From Flammeovirgaceae bacterium SG7u.111 (GTDB lineage: Bacteria > Bacteroidota > Bacteroidia > Cytophagales > Flammeovirgaceae): a stretch of DNA of 64,000 nucleotides. The notes under the pieces were generated by a model. The model had not been told where the DNA came from, made no database searches, and saw only the letters and a list, made by a program, of their open reading frames with translations. Both the position numbers and the translations under genes were made by a program. The stretch lies in contig CP139021.1 of the NCBI GenBank assembly GCA_034044135.1, positions 3,115,635-3,179,634 on the forward strand, in the 5' to 3' direction. Shown here in pieces: positions 52,009 to 61,124 of this stretch; position 1 is the stretch's first letter; every line of letters starts with the position of its first letter.

Positions 52009-52737
52009 TCATTTTTTTTTTGCAACTAAGCAATAACCTAATGGATAAGACTCAGAAGTTCTTTTCCTCCAGTTAGCAAACCATTTTGAGTTTCTAAACA
52101 AAGCAGTGATGCCCATAAATGCTTTTGCTAAGTAAATATTTGACACTAACTTTTTGTTAAGTAAGTCTAATAAAATATCTGGGTATCCTCCATAAGGCTC
52201 AAGTACAACTATAGATAAGTTATTGTCTTCACAAAAGCGTTGTAAGCTAAACTTTGTATATCTATAGAAGTCAAAGGGGGGTTCGTGTATCCAATAAAAG
52301 AAAGGGACGGTAATGATTAATTTTCCATTAGGCAAAAGAACTCTTTCTATCTCTTTAATTAGTTCATGAGGTTTATATATGTGCTCTAATACATCAGTGA
52401 GTAATACGGTATCATACTTTTCGCTTTCTAATGGTAGAGGTTGGTTGAGGTCTGCAAAAACATCTAGAAAACTAGTTTTATGATCACTATTTTCCCAATC
52501 GACACAGGTATTGTTTTTTATGAGATCTTTATACATAGAATAAAAAGGAACTAATCCGCATCCAAGATCAAGTAATTCACCTTTAACATGTTGTTTTATT
52601 ATTTTAGCATAGACAGGTATGATTACAGAATTGAGGTAGACAGAGCGTGGGTTTACATTTTCTAATCGAACTTCGTATTTGTTGGATTTCTCTATATACC
52701 TGTACTTTTTATTTTGCCACTGATCTTTGTTTTTCAT
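52009..52737 (-). CDS. class I SAM-dependent methyltransferase
   Basis: 242-aa methyltransferase with motif I LLDLGCGLVPFYSMY, acidic residue at CVDWENS, YDTVLLTDVLEHIYKPHELI and LLPNGKLIITVPFFYWIHEPPFDFYRYT. The PPFDFYRYT segment recurs in methyltransferases of polysaccharide clusters. It is the first gene of the three-gene operon. Confidence 0.87.
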   Translation of the reverse strand: MKNKDQWQNKKYRYIEKSNKYEVRLENVNPRSVYLNSVIIPVYAKIIKQHVKGELLDLGCGLVPFYSMYKDLIKNNTCVDWENSDHKTSFLDVFADLNQPLPLESEKYDTVLLTDVLEHIYKPHELIKEIERVLLPNGKLIITVPFFYWIHEPPFDFYRYTKFSLQRFCEDNNLSIVVLEPYGGYPDILLDLLNKKLVSNIYLAKAFMGITALFRNSKWFANWRKRTSESYPLGYCLVAKKK

Positions 52738-52823
52738 TTTTTATTCCTTCTCCCTTTTCTAATTGAAAGCAAAATTAAGAGAGAATTCTAGAATCTAAGA
52801 AGAGAAGTTTAAAACTGTTGAAT

Positions 52824-53462
52824 TTATTTTCCAAACCCATAGGTCAAGCCAGCTGTTATTTTAAGGCCATTGATGTAAAAGTCATCATCAACGATTTTAT
52901 ATTGCCCGAAGATCCCGATGTATCTGGCTAGAATCTCGAGATGATAATTTTTTCCCCAAAAGTTCCCAACACCTAAGCCTAGTGAAAATTTTGTACCTGT
53001 TAAACTTTCGGTAAATGGGTTTGGTGTTGTAGACAATCGTTCAGAACCGTTTCCCCAACCTAGTTGCGCTTCCCCAAACATGCCTTTTGGAAAGTAATAT
53101 CTAGTAAACCCATTGAGGCTTTGAAAGTTGAATTGGTAATTGTTGCTATAATTTATGGAAGCTAATGAAGTATAATAATCATAGGCAACCCCCACCATTA
53201 ATCGTCTGAATGGATAAAAACCAACTTTAGGATTGATATTGAAGTCAAACAGTACTGTACTCTCGTTTAGAGATGTATTTTGATTCCTGACTCCTAAACC
53301 TAGGCCAAAGTTTACGCCTACGAAAATATTATATTTGGATGTTTGATGTAAAAAATTCTCTCGTTCATCAACATGTTTTAATGAGTCTGTTTTTTGAGCT
53401 TGGAGTTGAGTACACAAAATGAAGACGAAAAAGACCAGTAAAAATGTTTTGTTTGAAAGCAT
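52824..53462 (-). CDS. outer-membrane beta-barrel-like protein
   Basis: 212-aa exported protein. The ATG at 53462 begins at the signal peptide (MLSNKTFLLVFFVFILCTQLQAQ); a TTG nine nt upstream is less likely. The mature region has alternating strands rich in Gly and aromatics (NIFVGVNFGLGLGVRN, GFYPFRRLMVGVAYDYYTS, FSLGLGVGNFWGKNYHLEI) and ends GLKITAGLTYGFGK, as in small outer-membrane barrels. Divergent from the flippase gene; 53463-53691 between them should hold both promoters. Confidence 0.72.
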   Translation of the reverse strand: MLSNKTFLLVFFVFILCTQLQAQKTDSLKHVDERENFLHQTSKYNIFVGVNFGLGLGVRNQNTSLNESTVLFDFNINPKVGFYPFRRLMVGVAYDYYTSLASINYSNNYQFNFQSLNGFTRYYFPKGMFGEAQLGWGNGSERLSTTPNPFTESLTGTKFSLGLGVGNFWGKNYHLEILARYIGIFGQYKIVDDDFYINGLKITAGLTYGFGK

Positions 53463-53691
53463 TCGGAACAATGATAAAAATTAGTAAGATTTACAACATA
53501 AGTCTAGTGGTTTGACTATCAAACTACGTAACTAGCAGATAGGTTGCCCAATTATTTGACAAAATTGGAAAGACGTCCCCTTAAATTTGTGAGCATGAAA
53601 ATATCTTTACAAAATAGGGGAGAGGTTGTAGAAAGAAAATACGTTTTTGCAATTGATTGATATTTAGTGTTGTAGGGAATTAATAAACAAA

Positions 53692-55116
53692 ATGAGTCTC
53701 AAAAAGAATTTTTTTAAAAATATACTCACGGTTGGCTTTTTTGCCTATTTGGCACAAGCTTTTAGTTATTTAGCATCTATTTTTATTTTTAGAATCATTA
53801 GCCCAGAAGAATATGGCGTAGTGTCAATGATCGTGGTGTTCTCTGGTTTTATTGCTATTTTTTCCGATGCAGGTTTTTCCTTTTCTGTGATTAGGGGCAA
53901 TTATAACGAAGATTTTTTACAAAGACTATCGGGAGCAACTGTACTGTTTGGGCTGTTACTTTCACTAATATTAGCATTATTCGCTCAACCTATCAGTTGG
54001 TTTTACGGTTCACCAGAATTGCTGACACCTACTTTATGCCTGGCTACTACATTTTTTTTGCAATCCTTTTCAATTATACCTAAGGCAAAACTACAAAAAG
54101 AAGAAGCTTTTAAATTTATTGGTATAGCCACAGTCGCAACACAGGGAGCAAATTCTGCTGTTCAGCTTACCTTGGCGTATTTAGGGTTTTCATATTGGGC
54201 GTTCATCTGGGGGCCAATAGTTGGTTATACTATTCAGGCATGCATGTATCTTTGGAAAACAAAGCTTATCATCACATACGGAAATGCGAGAGAAACACAA
54301 AAGGTGATCAGTGAGGTGAAATCACTAGTAGGACATGTTAGTGGCTTTAATTTGATCAATTATTGGGCGAGGAATAGCGATTATTTGATGATAGGAAAGT
54401 TGTATGACAAGGCTACGCTTGGCGTATACCGAAATGCCTATTTCTTACTTATGTTGCCATTAAATTTTGTTGGTTTAGTGGTCAATCAAGTGCTTCTTCC
54501 TACCCTGCAAAAAGTAATTGATACTGGCCAAAGCATTGAAAAAGAGTATAAGTATGTAGAAGGAGCGGTTACATTATTGATGCTCCCAGTTTCATTGCTT
54601 TTTATCATTTTTCCCGAACCATTTATCCAGCTACTTTGGGGTGAAAAATGGCGCGGTGTTGCTGAGTATTTGCCCTATTTTGGGGTTCTCTGTTACTGTC
54701 AGGCAACTTTGTATCCAATAGGTGTAGCGTTTGTCTTGCTCAAAAAAGAAAAGGAGATGTTTAAGGCAGGGGGCTTTAATGCACTGGTATTGATAGTGGC
54801 GATAGTTTCTGGAGCGTTTATTTCTGTTAAAATGATGGTCTTTACTTATTCAGTGGCATATTTTCTTATTTGCTGTCCAATTGTGATTTATATTGGTTTT
54901 ATCAAGTCATTTGGTTTCGATAAGCAACAAGCTATTAGTTATTGGCTACCAAGGTTACTGTTGGGGCTAGCAATGTTGATAGGCATTCATTTTGATTATT
55001 TGATGGTGGCCTATGTTGCGTTAGGTTTACTTAGTGTTTTGACAATAGTTAAAGAATATAGTAAAGTTTTTTGGGTGTGGAATTATATCTTTGAACATTT
55101 AAAGACTAAGGTATGA
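53692..55116 (+). CDS. polysaccharide flippase (Wzx/MOP superfamily)
   Basis: 474-aa integral membrane protein with about 12-14 helices. The N-terminus (FAYLAQAFSYLASIFIFRII, SPEEYGVVSMIVVFSGFIAIFSDAGFS) is typical for lipopolysaccharide biosynthesis/Wzx-TuaB-type flippases, as is RNSDYLMIGKLYDKATLGVYRNAYFLLMLP in the middle. It would move lipid-linked oligosaccharides across the inner membrane, which fits the methyltransferase/glycosyltransferase operon on the opposite strand. The next gene begins 20 bp after its stop and may be cotranscribed. Confidence 0.9.
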   Translation: MSLKKNFFKNILTVGFFAYLAQAFSYLASIFIFRIISPEEYGVVSMIVVFSGFIAIFSDAGFSFSVIRGNYNEDFLQRLSGATVLFGLLLSLILALFAQPISWFYGSPELLTPTLCLATTFFLQSFSIIPKAKLQKEEAFKFIGIATVATQGANSAVQLTLAYLGFSYWAFIWGPIVGYTIQACMYLWKTKLIITYGNARETQKVISEVKSLVGHVSGFNLINYWARNSDYLMIGKLYDKATLGVYRNAYFLLMLPLNFVGLVVNQVLLPTLQKVIDTGQSIEKEYKYVEGAVTLLMLPVSLLFIIFPEPFIQLLWGEKWRGVAEYLPYFGVLCYCQATLYPIGVAFVLLKKEKEMFKAGGFNALVLIVAIVSGAFISVKMMVFTYSVAYFLICCPIVIYIGFIKSFGFDKQQAISYWLPRLLLGLAMLIGIHFDYLMVAYVALGLLSVLTIVKEYSKVFWVWNYIFEHLKTKV

Positions 55117-55136
55117 TTATAGATTATTATAATTAA

Positions 55137-56782
55137 ATGAACTTCACGACTTTTTTAATTGCTATAGTAACTTTTTTGTCAATTCCTGAAATGGTTTTTG
55201 CACAAAACATCAATCTTAACAGTGGATTAGTTCTTTACCTTCCTTTCAATGGAAACCTATTGGACAGTTCGGGACATGATATCAATGGAATGAGTAGTGG
55301 GGTTAGCTTTGTAGAAGATTTACTCGGAAACCCAGGTCATGCATGTTATTTTGATGGTTATGATGATTTTATTGATTTAGGCTATTCTCCCTTGTTGAAA
55401 AGGTACAAATCAGATTTTTCTTTGAATGTATGGCTGAATTTGGAGGATTATTCTCGATCAGCAGGATATATTATTCTTTCAAATAGAGGCAATGATACAC
55501 CATTTACTGGTTCTGCACCTTCTATCGAAGGTTATGGTAATTCTACAAATACTTGGGGAAGACCTGTGTTAACTGTAAAAGGCTTGGGTTTCAGTAGTTG
55601 GGTATTTGCAGAAGAATCCTTAGATCTTGAAAGGTGGTATATGGTTACTATTACTTTCAATTTTAATCAGGGTCAATATAATGTAGGGCAGGTTTATGTA
55701 AACTGCAAATTAAGTAATATAAATCAGCAAATGGATGACATAATAGACCCTGGAGCGACACCAACATATATAGGATATGAGCCAGAAATTACAGCTCCAA
55801 TAGAATACCATTATAAAGGTAGAATGGATGAATTGAGGCTATATGATAGGGTGTTAAACCAAGAAGAAGTAGAAGCTTTGTATTTTCAGATGAAACCAAT
55901 AGACTTAGGTTTAGGTGCTGATTTGATATCTAAATGTATGGATTTTCCGTTGACTTTAAGCGCAAGAATGGCTTTGATAGCTATTTATGGAATAATGGGA
56001 GTGTACACTCTTCTATAGAAATCAGTAAGTTTGGAAAGTACTGGGTAGAGGCAGATAATGGTTGTGAAATTATCACAGATACTATTGAAGTAATACCCGA
56101 AAAAGTTTTTGTTGATTTGAATTTATTTGAAGATACAATTGAAGTATGTAACGAAACCGGGTATAACCCCCAACTTCCTGATGGTTCTTATAATATATTA
56201 TGGAGCGATGAGAATACTGAAAAAGATAGAACAATTTATGAGGAAGGGGCATATTGGGTTAATATGGACAATGGTTGTGAGGTTTATTCAGACTCCTTTT
56301 ATTTAAAAGAGGTAGAAAGTCGACAGCCTTTGGATATGTTTGATGATACCATAAATATTTGTGATAATGCTGGTTACCTTTTTGAAATTCCTGTAGTACA
56401 GGGAGAGGTTTTATGGAGTGATGGTAAAATTGATCACAAAAGAACTATTACAGAAAAAGGACTATACTGGGTAAATGTAATAAAAGCTTGTGATGTATTT
56501 GTAGATTCTATTTACATTAATCTTATTTCTGATGATTTATTGACTATTCCAAATGCATTTTCTCCTAATAGTGACGGAATCAATGATTTTTTTGAATTAC
56601 CATTGGAACATGGAACTGTAGAACTGTTTGTTTATAACAGGTGGGGTGAAATAGTCTATGAAAGTATGGATTATCAAAATGATTGGGACGGCAATTCACT
56701 ACCATCAGGAGAGTATTACTACTTTTTTAGCTCCACTGGTTTATGTAAAGAATATAAAGGAATGATTTCAATAGTTAAGTGA
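55137..56782 (+). pseudogene. LamG / CHU_C surface protein broken by a frameshift
   Basis: One gene in two frames. The first (55137-56018) has a signal peptide (to about VFAQN), a LamG/concanavalin-like domain (LNSGLVLYLPFNGNLLDSSG, GRMDELRLYDRVLNQEEVEALY) and the start of an Ig-like repeat (LGADLISKCMDFPLTLSA). The second, entered near 55964, continues exactly where the first leaves off (KNGFDSYLWNNGSVHSSIEI, YWVEADNGCE), with two more such repeats (YNILWSDENTEKDRTI; VLWSDGKIDHKRTI) and the CHU_C domain (PNAFSPNSDGINDFFELP, YNRWGEIVYES, LPSGEYYYFFSS). Adding one A after GCGCA at 55961-55965 would restore AKNGFDSY. Either a real mutation, phase variation or a sequencing error. CHU_C directs T9SS-dependent export in gliding bacteria. 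The second half could not be secreted alone, as it lacks a signal peptide. Confidence 0.85.
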
Positions 56783-56999
56783 TTCTTAATTAGGTATATA
56801 ATAAATAATTGAAAAAAATCATCTTATAACGTTCATGTTACCAACTAAAAAGTAACCTAAACCTGACTTCTGTCATACTAAAAGTTTAATTGTCAAACTA
56901 AATTAGGACTCGCCCTTTCAAGCTGAGAGCATGCCTCCCTTCTCAGAAATTGTGCATAGGAAGTAAGTTGACGGAATGTTTGGGTTACTAGCAAAAAAG

Positions 57000-57023
57000 A
57001 CCGATCCCATCGGTTTGTTTTTT
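57000..57023 (+). promoter_or_regulatory. terminator-like hairpin directly before the EF-G2-like start
   Basis: ACCGAT (57000-57005) CCC ATCGGT (57009-57014) followed by TTGTTTTTT, preceded by an A-run that can extend the stem. It ends 22 nt before the ATG at 57046. It has the form of an intrinsic terminator in the sense direction of the translation-factor gene, so it is either the terminator of the upstream gene or a leader attenuator. The upstream 56783-56999 also has a CTGAGA/TCTCAG pair and no gene. Confidence 0.5.
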
Positions 57024-57045
57024 CACCTTAAAACAATTGGTAAAT

Positions 57046-59169
57046 ATGAAAGTATTTGATAACAAGCACATCAAAAACGTAGTCCTGCTGGGCAGTGCCA
57101 AAGCAGGCAAAACAACCTTGGCCGAAACCATGCTATTTGAAGCAGGGATTATCGGCCGAAGAGGAACCGTTGAGGATAAGAATACGGTTTCCGATTTCCA
57201 CGAAATTGAGCACGAAAGGGGCTATTCTATTTATGCGACTAGCCTTCACACCGAATGGCGGAACTACAAGATCAATATAATTGATACCCCAGGGCTAGAT
57301 GACTTTTCTGGAGAGATCGTTTCTTCCGTTAGGGTGGCAGATACCTGTATAATGGTATTGAATGGACAGACTGGAGTTGAAGTTGGGACTGAGCTTATCT
57401 GGAACTATGTCGATACTTTCAAAAAACCGACGTTGATTGCGATCAATCAGGTTGATGGAGCAAAAGCTGATTTTAATAATTCTTTTGAGCAAGCTAAAGC
57501 GACTTTTGGCGATGCTGTTACTCTGATGCAATATCCTGTTGATTCGGGTGCCAATTTCAGCCGTATTGTCGACTTGCTGAAAATGAAAATGTATATTTTC
57601 CCTGCCGATGGAGGCAAGCCAGAGAAATTTCCAATTCCTGAAGCAGAACTTGAGAAAGCCAACCAATTGCACAATGAACTGGTAGAGAAAGCTGCTGAAA
57701 ATGATGAGGATTTAATGGAGTTGTACTTTGAAAAAGGGAATTTAAGTGAAGATGAGCTCAGAAAAGGGTTAAAGATTGGGATGATGAACCATGATGTTTT
57801 CCCTGTATTTTGCCTTTCTGCAAAGCAAAACAAAGGAAGCGGACGAATGATGGGGTTTATTGATAATGTAGCGCCAGCCGCCAATGAATTGTACCCAGAA
57901 GTTACTGTAGATGGAAAGGAGGTCGCTTGTGATCCTTCGCGGCCAGCGTCAGTATTTGTTTTTAAAACATTAGTAGAACCATATTTGGGTAGAATCACCT
58001 TTTTTAAAGTTTGTTCAGGTGAGGTAAAAGTTGGAATGGATTTGGTCAATTCCCAAACGGATAATACCGACAGGATAAACCAGCTTTTTATAATGGATGG
58101 TAAGGAAAGACATCCTGTAGAAAAGCTGGTAGCTGGAGATATTGGGGCTACTGTAAAACTAAAAGATACGCAAACAAACCATACGCTACATGCCAAAGGG
58201 TTTGAGGTAACTTATGACCCCATGCTTTTCCCTGAGCCTAAAGTTAGGATGGCCATAAGAGCGGAAGATAAAAATGACGAGGATAAAATGGCGGAAGTGA
58301 TTAGGGAAATGCATGAAGAAGACCCTACGCTTCAAGTTGAATATGCAAATGAGCTAAAGCAGTTGATTATGTCTGGCCAAGGTGAGTTGCACCTTCAGCT
58401 TGCAAAGTGGCGATTAGAGAATATTTACAAAATGGGGATAGAGTTTTACGAACCAAAAATTCCGTATAGGGAAACTATTCGCAAAAAAGCTACATCGAGT
58501 TATAGACATAAAAAACAGAGTGGGGGAGCAGGTCAGTTTGCCGAAGTGACCCTAACAGTAATACCATATAAAGAAAACATGCCTAAACCGTCCGATTTTA
58601 ATATAAGGGGAGAGGAAGTAGTTGATTTGGAATGGGGAGGGAAACTAGTATTTTACAATTGTATAGTTGGAGGCGTAATTGACGCTAGGTATATTCCTTC
58701 TGTGTTAAAAGGGGTGATGGAAGTTATGGAAGATTCTCCGCTAACTCGCTCTTATGCGAGGGATGTTTGTGTTTTTCTTCATGATGGTAAAATGCACCCA
58801 GTTGACTCTAATGATATTTCCTTCAAAATAGCTGGAGCTCATGCTTTCAAAGAATGCTTTGTAAATGCTGACCCGCTTATAATGGAGCCAATTCAAAATA
58901 TTGAGGTAAGGGTTCCAGAAGACTTGGTTGGAGATGTGATGACCGATTTGCAAGGTCGTCGCGCACTTATAATGGGTATAGATTCAAATGATCGTTTTCA
59001 GATCATCAATGCGAAAATCCCATTGGCAGAATTAGGAGGGTATTCAAGTTCGCTCAAGTCCCATACCCAAGGGCGGGCAAGCTTTAAAACCAGCTACAGT
59101 GGGTACGAGCAGGTTTCTAACGATATCCAGCAAAAGCTAATTAAAGAAGGTGATTTAGAGATGGCCTAA
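57046..59169 (+). CDS. EF-G paralogue (EF-G2-like) with altered GTPase motifs
   Basis: 707-aa five-domain EF-G homologue. The ATG at 57046 is preferred to a TTG nine nt upstream. G1 is GSAKAGKT (16-23). Switch I reads ERGYSI where canonical EF-G has ERGITI. G3 is DTPGLDDF (80-87): the catalytic His of the canonical DTPGHVDF is Leu (L84). G4 is NQVD (134-137) in place of NKxD. Domain II-V segments are normal (GQGELHLQLAKWRLEN, KIPYRETIRKKATSSYRHKK, SGGAGQFAEV, GDVMTDLQGRRALIMGID). This pattern resembles the EF-G2 paralogue of Bacteroides, reported to support slow translation without GTP hydrolysis under starvation. A GTPase-deficient EF-G2 is therefore the best call; a role in ribosome recycling or antibiotic protection is a weaker alternative. 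Monocistronic, with a terminator on each side. Confidence 0.85.
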   Translation: MKVFDNKHIKNVVLLGSAKAGKTTLAETMLFEAGIIGRRGTVEDKNTVSDFHEIEHERGYSIYATSLHTEWRNYKINIIDTPGLDDFSGEIVSSVRVADTCIMVLNGQTGVEVGTELIWNYVDTFKKPTLIAINQVDGAKADFNNSFEQAKATFGDAVTLMQYPVDSGANFSRIVDLLKMKMYIFPADGGKPEKFPIPEAELEKANQLHNELVEKAAENDEDLMELYFEKGNLSEDELRKGLKIGMMNHDVFPVFCLSAKQNKGSGRMMGFIDNVAPAANELYPEVTVDGKEVACDPSRPASVFVFKTLVEPYLGRITFFKVCSGEVKVGMDLVNSQTDNTDRINQLFIMDGKERHPVEKLVAGDIGATVKLKDTQTNHTLHAKGFEVTYDPMLFPEPKVRMAIRAEDKNDEDKMAEVIREMHEEDPTLQVEYANELKQLIMSGQGELHLQLAKWRLENIYKMGIEFYEPKIPYRETIRKKATSSYRHKKQSGGAGQFAEVTLTVIPYKENMPKPSDFNIRGEEVVDLEWGGKLVFYNCIVGGVIDARYIPSVLKGVMEVMEDSPLTRSYARDVCVFLHDGKMHPVDSNDISFKIAGAHAFKECFVNADPLIMEPIQNIEVRVPEDLVGDVMTDLQGRRALIMGIDSNDRFQIINAKIPLAELGGYSSSLKSHTQGRASFKTSYSGYEQVSNDIQQKLIKEGDLEMA

Positions 59170-59191
59170 ACAGCTTATAAGAATAACAACA

Positions 59192-59226
59192 AAAAGCATG
59201 TCTCGCAGATAGTGAGACATGCTTTT
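59192..59226. terminator. bidirectional terminator
   Basis: Perfect 13-bp stem AAAAGCATGTCTC (59192-59204) / GAGACATGCTTTT (59214-59226), 9-nt loop, between the convergent EF-G2-like and HPt genes, with A/T tracts on both sides. Confidence 0.85.
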
Positions 59227-59252
59227 GAATTTTAAAATGTATCTGAATGAAT

Positions 59253-59621
59253 TTAACCTATTTCTTTCAATTTTTGCTTTAGCTCGATTATAACAGTCAT
59301 CCCCATTTCATAGACATTGCTTACCAAGTTTTCTACTTTGTTCAGTTGGGATTGATCTTTGCACAAATTTTCAATGTTAGATAAGTTTTTGTGCATTTTA
59401 TCCACACCCATGAATTTGGCAGAGCTCTTCATAGAATGGGCAATGTCACCTGTTTGTTTCCAATTTTGATTCTCGTGAGCTGTAATAATTAGGTTTAAAT
59501 CTTTGGGAAGCTGCTCGAGATAAGTGGTAAGCATTTCTTTTAAAAACTTCGTGTCATTTCCACTCAGCTCATTTAAGACATCAAAATTCGTAAGTTGACT
59601 TGTTAGTTTCATTGTGTTCAT
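59253..59621 (-). CDS. histidine-containing phosphotransfer (HPt) protein
   Basis: 122-aa stand-alone HPt domain, a four-helix-bundle phosphate shuttle in multi-step phosphorelays. The phospho-accepting residue is H62 in IAHSMKSSAKFMG, matching the H-x-x-K-G/S-S-x-x-x-x-G pattern. It lies downstream of the sigma-54 response regulator on the same strand, but a strong terminator lies between them, so it probably has its own promoter. A hybrid kinase partner is not in the window. A second ATG three codons in (59612) is possible. Confidence 0.88.
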   Translation of the reverse strand: MNTMKLTSQLTNFDVLNELSGNDTKFLKEMLTTYLEQLPKDLNLIITAHENQNWKQTGDIAHSMKSSAKFMGVDKMHKNLSNIENLCKDQSQLNKVENLVSNVYEMGMTVIIELKQKLKEIG

Positions 59622-59705
59622 AAGTTTGTTTGATAGTGTTATGATAGATTTATGAGTGTTATTTTAAAAACGAAAAAAAATGATTTTCTGATAATTAGGC
59701 ATAAA

Positions 59706-59735
59706 AAAGCCACAAATATTAACATTTGTGGCTTT
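59706..59735 (-). terminator. terminator of the sigma-54 response-regulator gene
   Basis: Perfect 12-bp stem AAAGCCACAAAT (59706-59717) / ATTTGTGGCTTT (59724-59735), followed on the minus strand by a T-run, 27 bp past the stop at 59763. Confidence 0.85.
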
Positions 59736-59762
59736 GCAAAATATTGCAATGTAAAATTACTT

Positions 59763-61124
59763 TTATAAGAAATTTTCTTCTTCCATTTCCTTCAAGTATC
59801 TATAAATTGTCGACTTACCTATATCAAGTTTGTCAGCTACCTTCATCACATTTTCATCGTATTTTTTTAGGTAGTTTTTAACTATTTTAAAAGTATATTC
59901 TTTCAAAGTCATTTCTTGGGTAAGAAGATCGATTTCCTTGTTTAGTTCGTTAAACTGGATATCTTCGGCAGTGATTCTATTATCGTCGCACATCACGGCG
60001 GCCAGCTCTATCACAGCTTTTAGTTCTCTTACATTTCCAGGGAAAGGATAAGTAAGCATTTTTTTCTGGGCATCTGGGGTTAGCGTTATTTTCGGTAGTT
60101 TGTTGTCTTTACAGAAGCTATCTATCAAGTGCTTGGCAATTACTAACACATCGTTTTCTCTTTCCCTAAGTGGGGGGAGCACAATTGGAAGTCCCAAAAG
60201 CCTGTAATACAAATCTTCTCGGAAATTGCCATTTTTAACTTCTTCAGCCAAATCTCTATGAGTAGCAGTGATGATTCGCACATCAAGTTTAACTAAACTG
60301 TTGCCACCAATTCTTACTAATTCTCTTTCTTGTAGCACCCTTAAAAGCTTGGCTTGAAGCTCCTTTTCCATCTCACCTATTTCATCAAGAAAAATGGTGC
60401 CGTTTTGAGCTTCTTCAAACTTTCCAATTCTTCGGGTATTTGCTCCTGTAAAAGCACCTTTTTCATGGCCAAAAAGCTCGCTTTCTAATAATGAAGTTGG
60501 AATAGCTGCAATGTTCACAGGGACAAACGGTTGCTTTTTTCTTGGGGAATTAAAGTGTACTGCCTTAGCGATCAGCTCTTTACCTGTTCCTGTTTCGCCT
60601 GTTACTGAAACTGTGATATTAGTTTTCACCGCTTTTTCCAGCATCTTGAACACTTTGTTCATTCCACTGCTTTGACCTATAATATTTTTACTAAAGTCGT
60701 ATTTTTCGGTAAGTTCTTCGCGAAGCACCTCCACCTCTTTGGCGAGTGAAATACTTTTCTTCGCATTGTTTACAGTATTAAGTAACCGTTCGCGTATATC
60801 TTCATCTTTAGTTATATAATCGTAAGCCCCTTGTTTCAATAGCTTTACAGCAGTCCTTACATTTTCTTGTCCTGATATAATGACAACAGGTAAGTCTGGG
60901 TTGTAATATTTTACACGCTTTAGCAAGTCCTCACCGGTCATATCCGGCAGGGAATAGTCTAAAGTCACAATATTGGGCTTGTAATGGAGGTTGTTAAGCA
61001 AGTCCATCCCATTGTCGAAAATCTTTACTTCATTTTCGGGATCCATTGTAAGGATGTAATGGAGCATTTTGGCAAACGCAGGATCATCTTCTACGGCAAA
61101 AATCCTTAAAGACTTTTCTTTCAT
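59763..61124 (-). CDS. sigma-54-dependent response regulator (NtrC family)
   Basis: 453-aa regulator of three domains. Receiver 8-122 with acidic pocket (VEDDP) and phospho-acceptor D56 (VTLDYSLPDMTG), and Lys in ITKDED. AAA+ domain with Walker A GETGTGKE (176-183), the sigma-54 contact loop GAFTGA (223-228) and Walker B GTIFLDEIGE (242-251). C-terminal Fis-type helix-turn-helix (NVMKVADKLDIGKSTIYRYLKEME). It activates promoters with sigma-54 after phosphorylation. No histidine kinase is adjacent; the HPt gene downstream is a plausible phosphate source (inference). Upstream 61125-61747 is intergenic. Confidence 0.95.
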   Translation of the reverse strand: MKEKSLRIFAVEDDPAFAKMLHYILTMDPENEVKIFDNGMDLLNNLHYKPNIVTLDYSLPDMTGEDLLKRVKYYNPDLPVVIISGQENVRTAVKLLKQGAYDYITKDEDIRERLLNTVNNAKKSISLAKEVEVLREELTEKYDFSKNIIGQSSGMNKVFKMLEKAVKTNITVSVTGETGTGKELIAKAVHFNSPRKKQPFVPVNIAAIPTSLLESELFGHEKGAFTGANTRRIGKFEEAQNGTIFLDEIGEMEKELQAKLLRVLQERELVRIGGNSLVKLDVRIITATHRDLAEEVKNGNFREDLYYRLLGLPIVLPPLRERENDVLVIAKHLIDSFCKDNKLPKITLTPDAQKKMLTYPFPGNVRELKAVIELAAVMCDDNRITAEDIQFNELNKEIDLLTQEMTLKEYTFKIVKNYLKKYDENVMKVADKLDIGKSTIYRYLKEMEEENFL

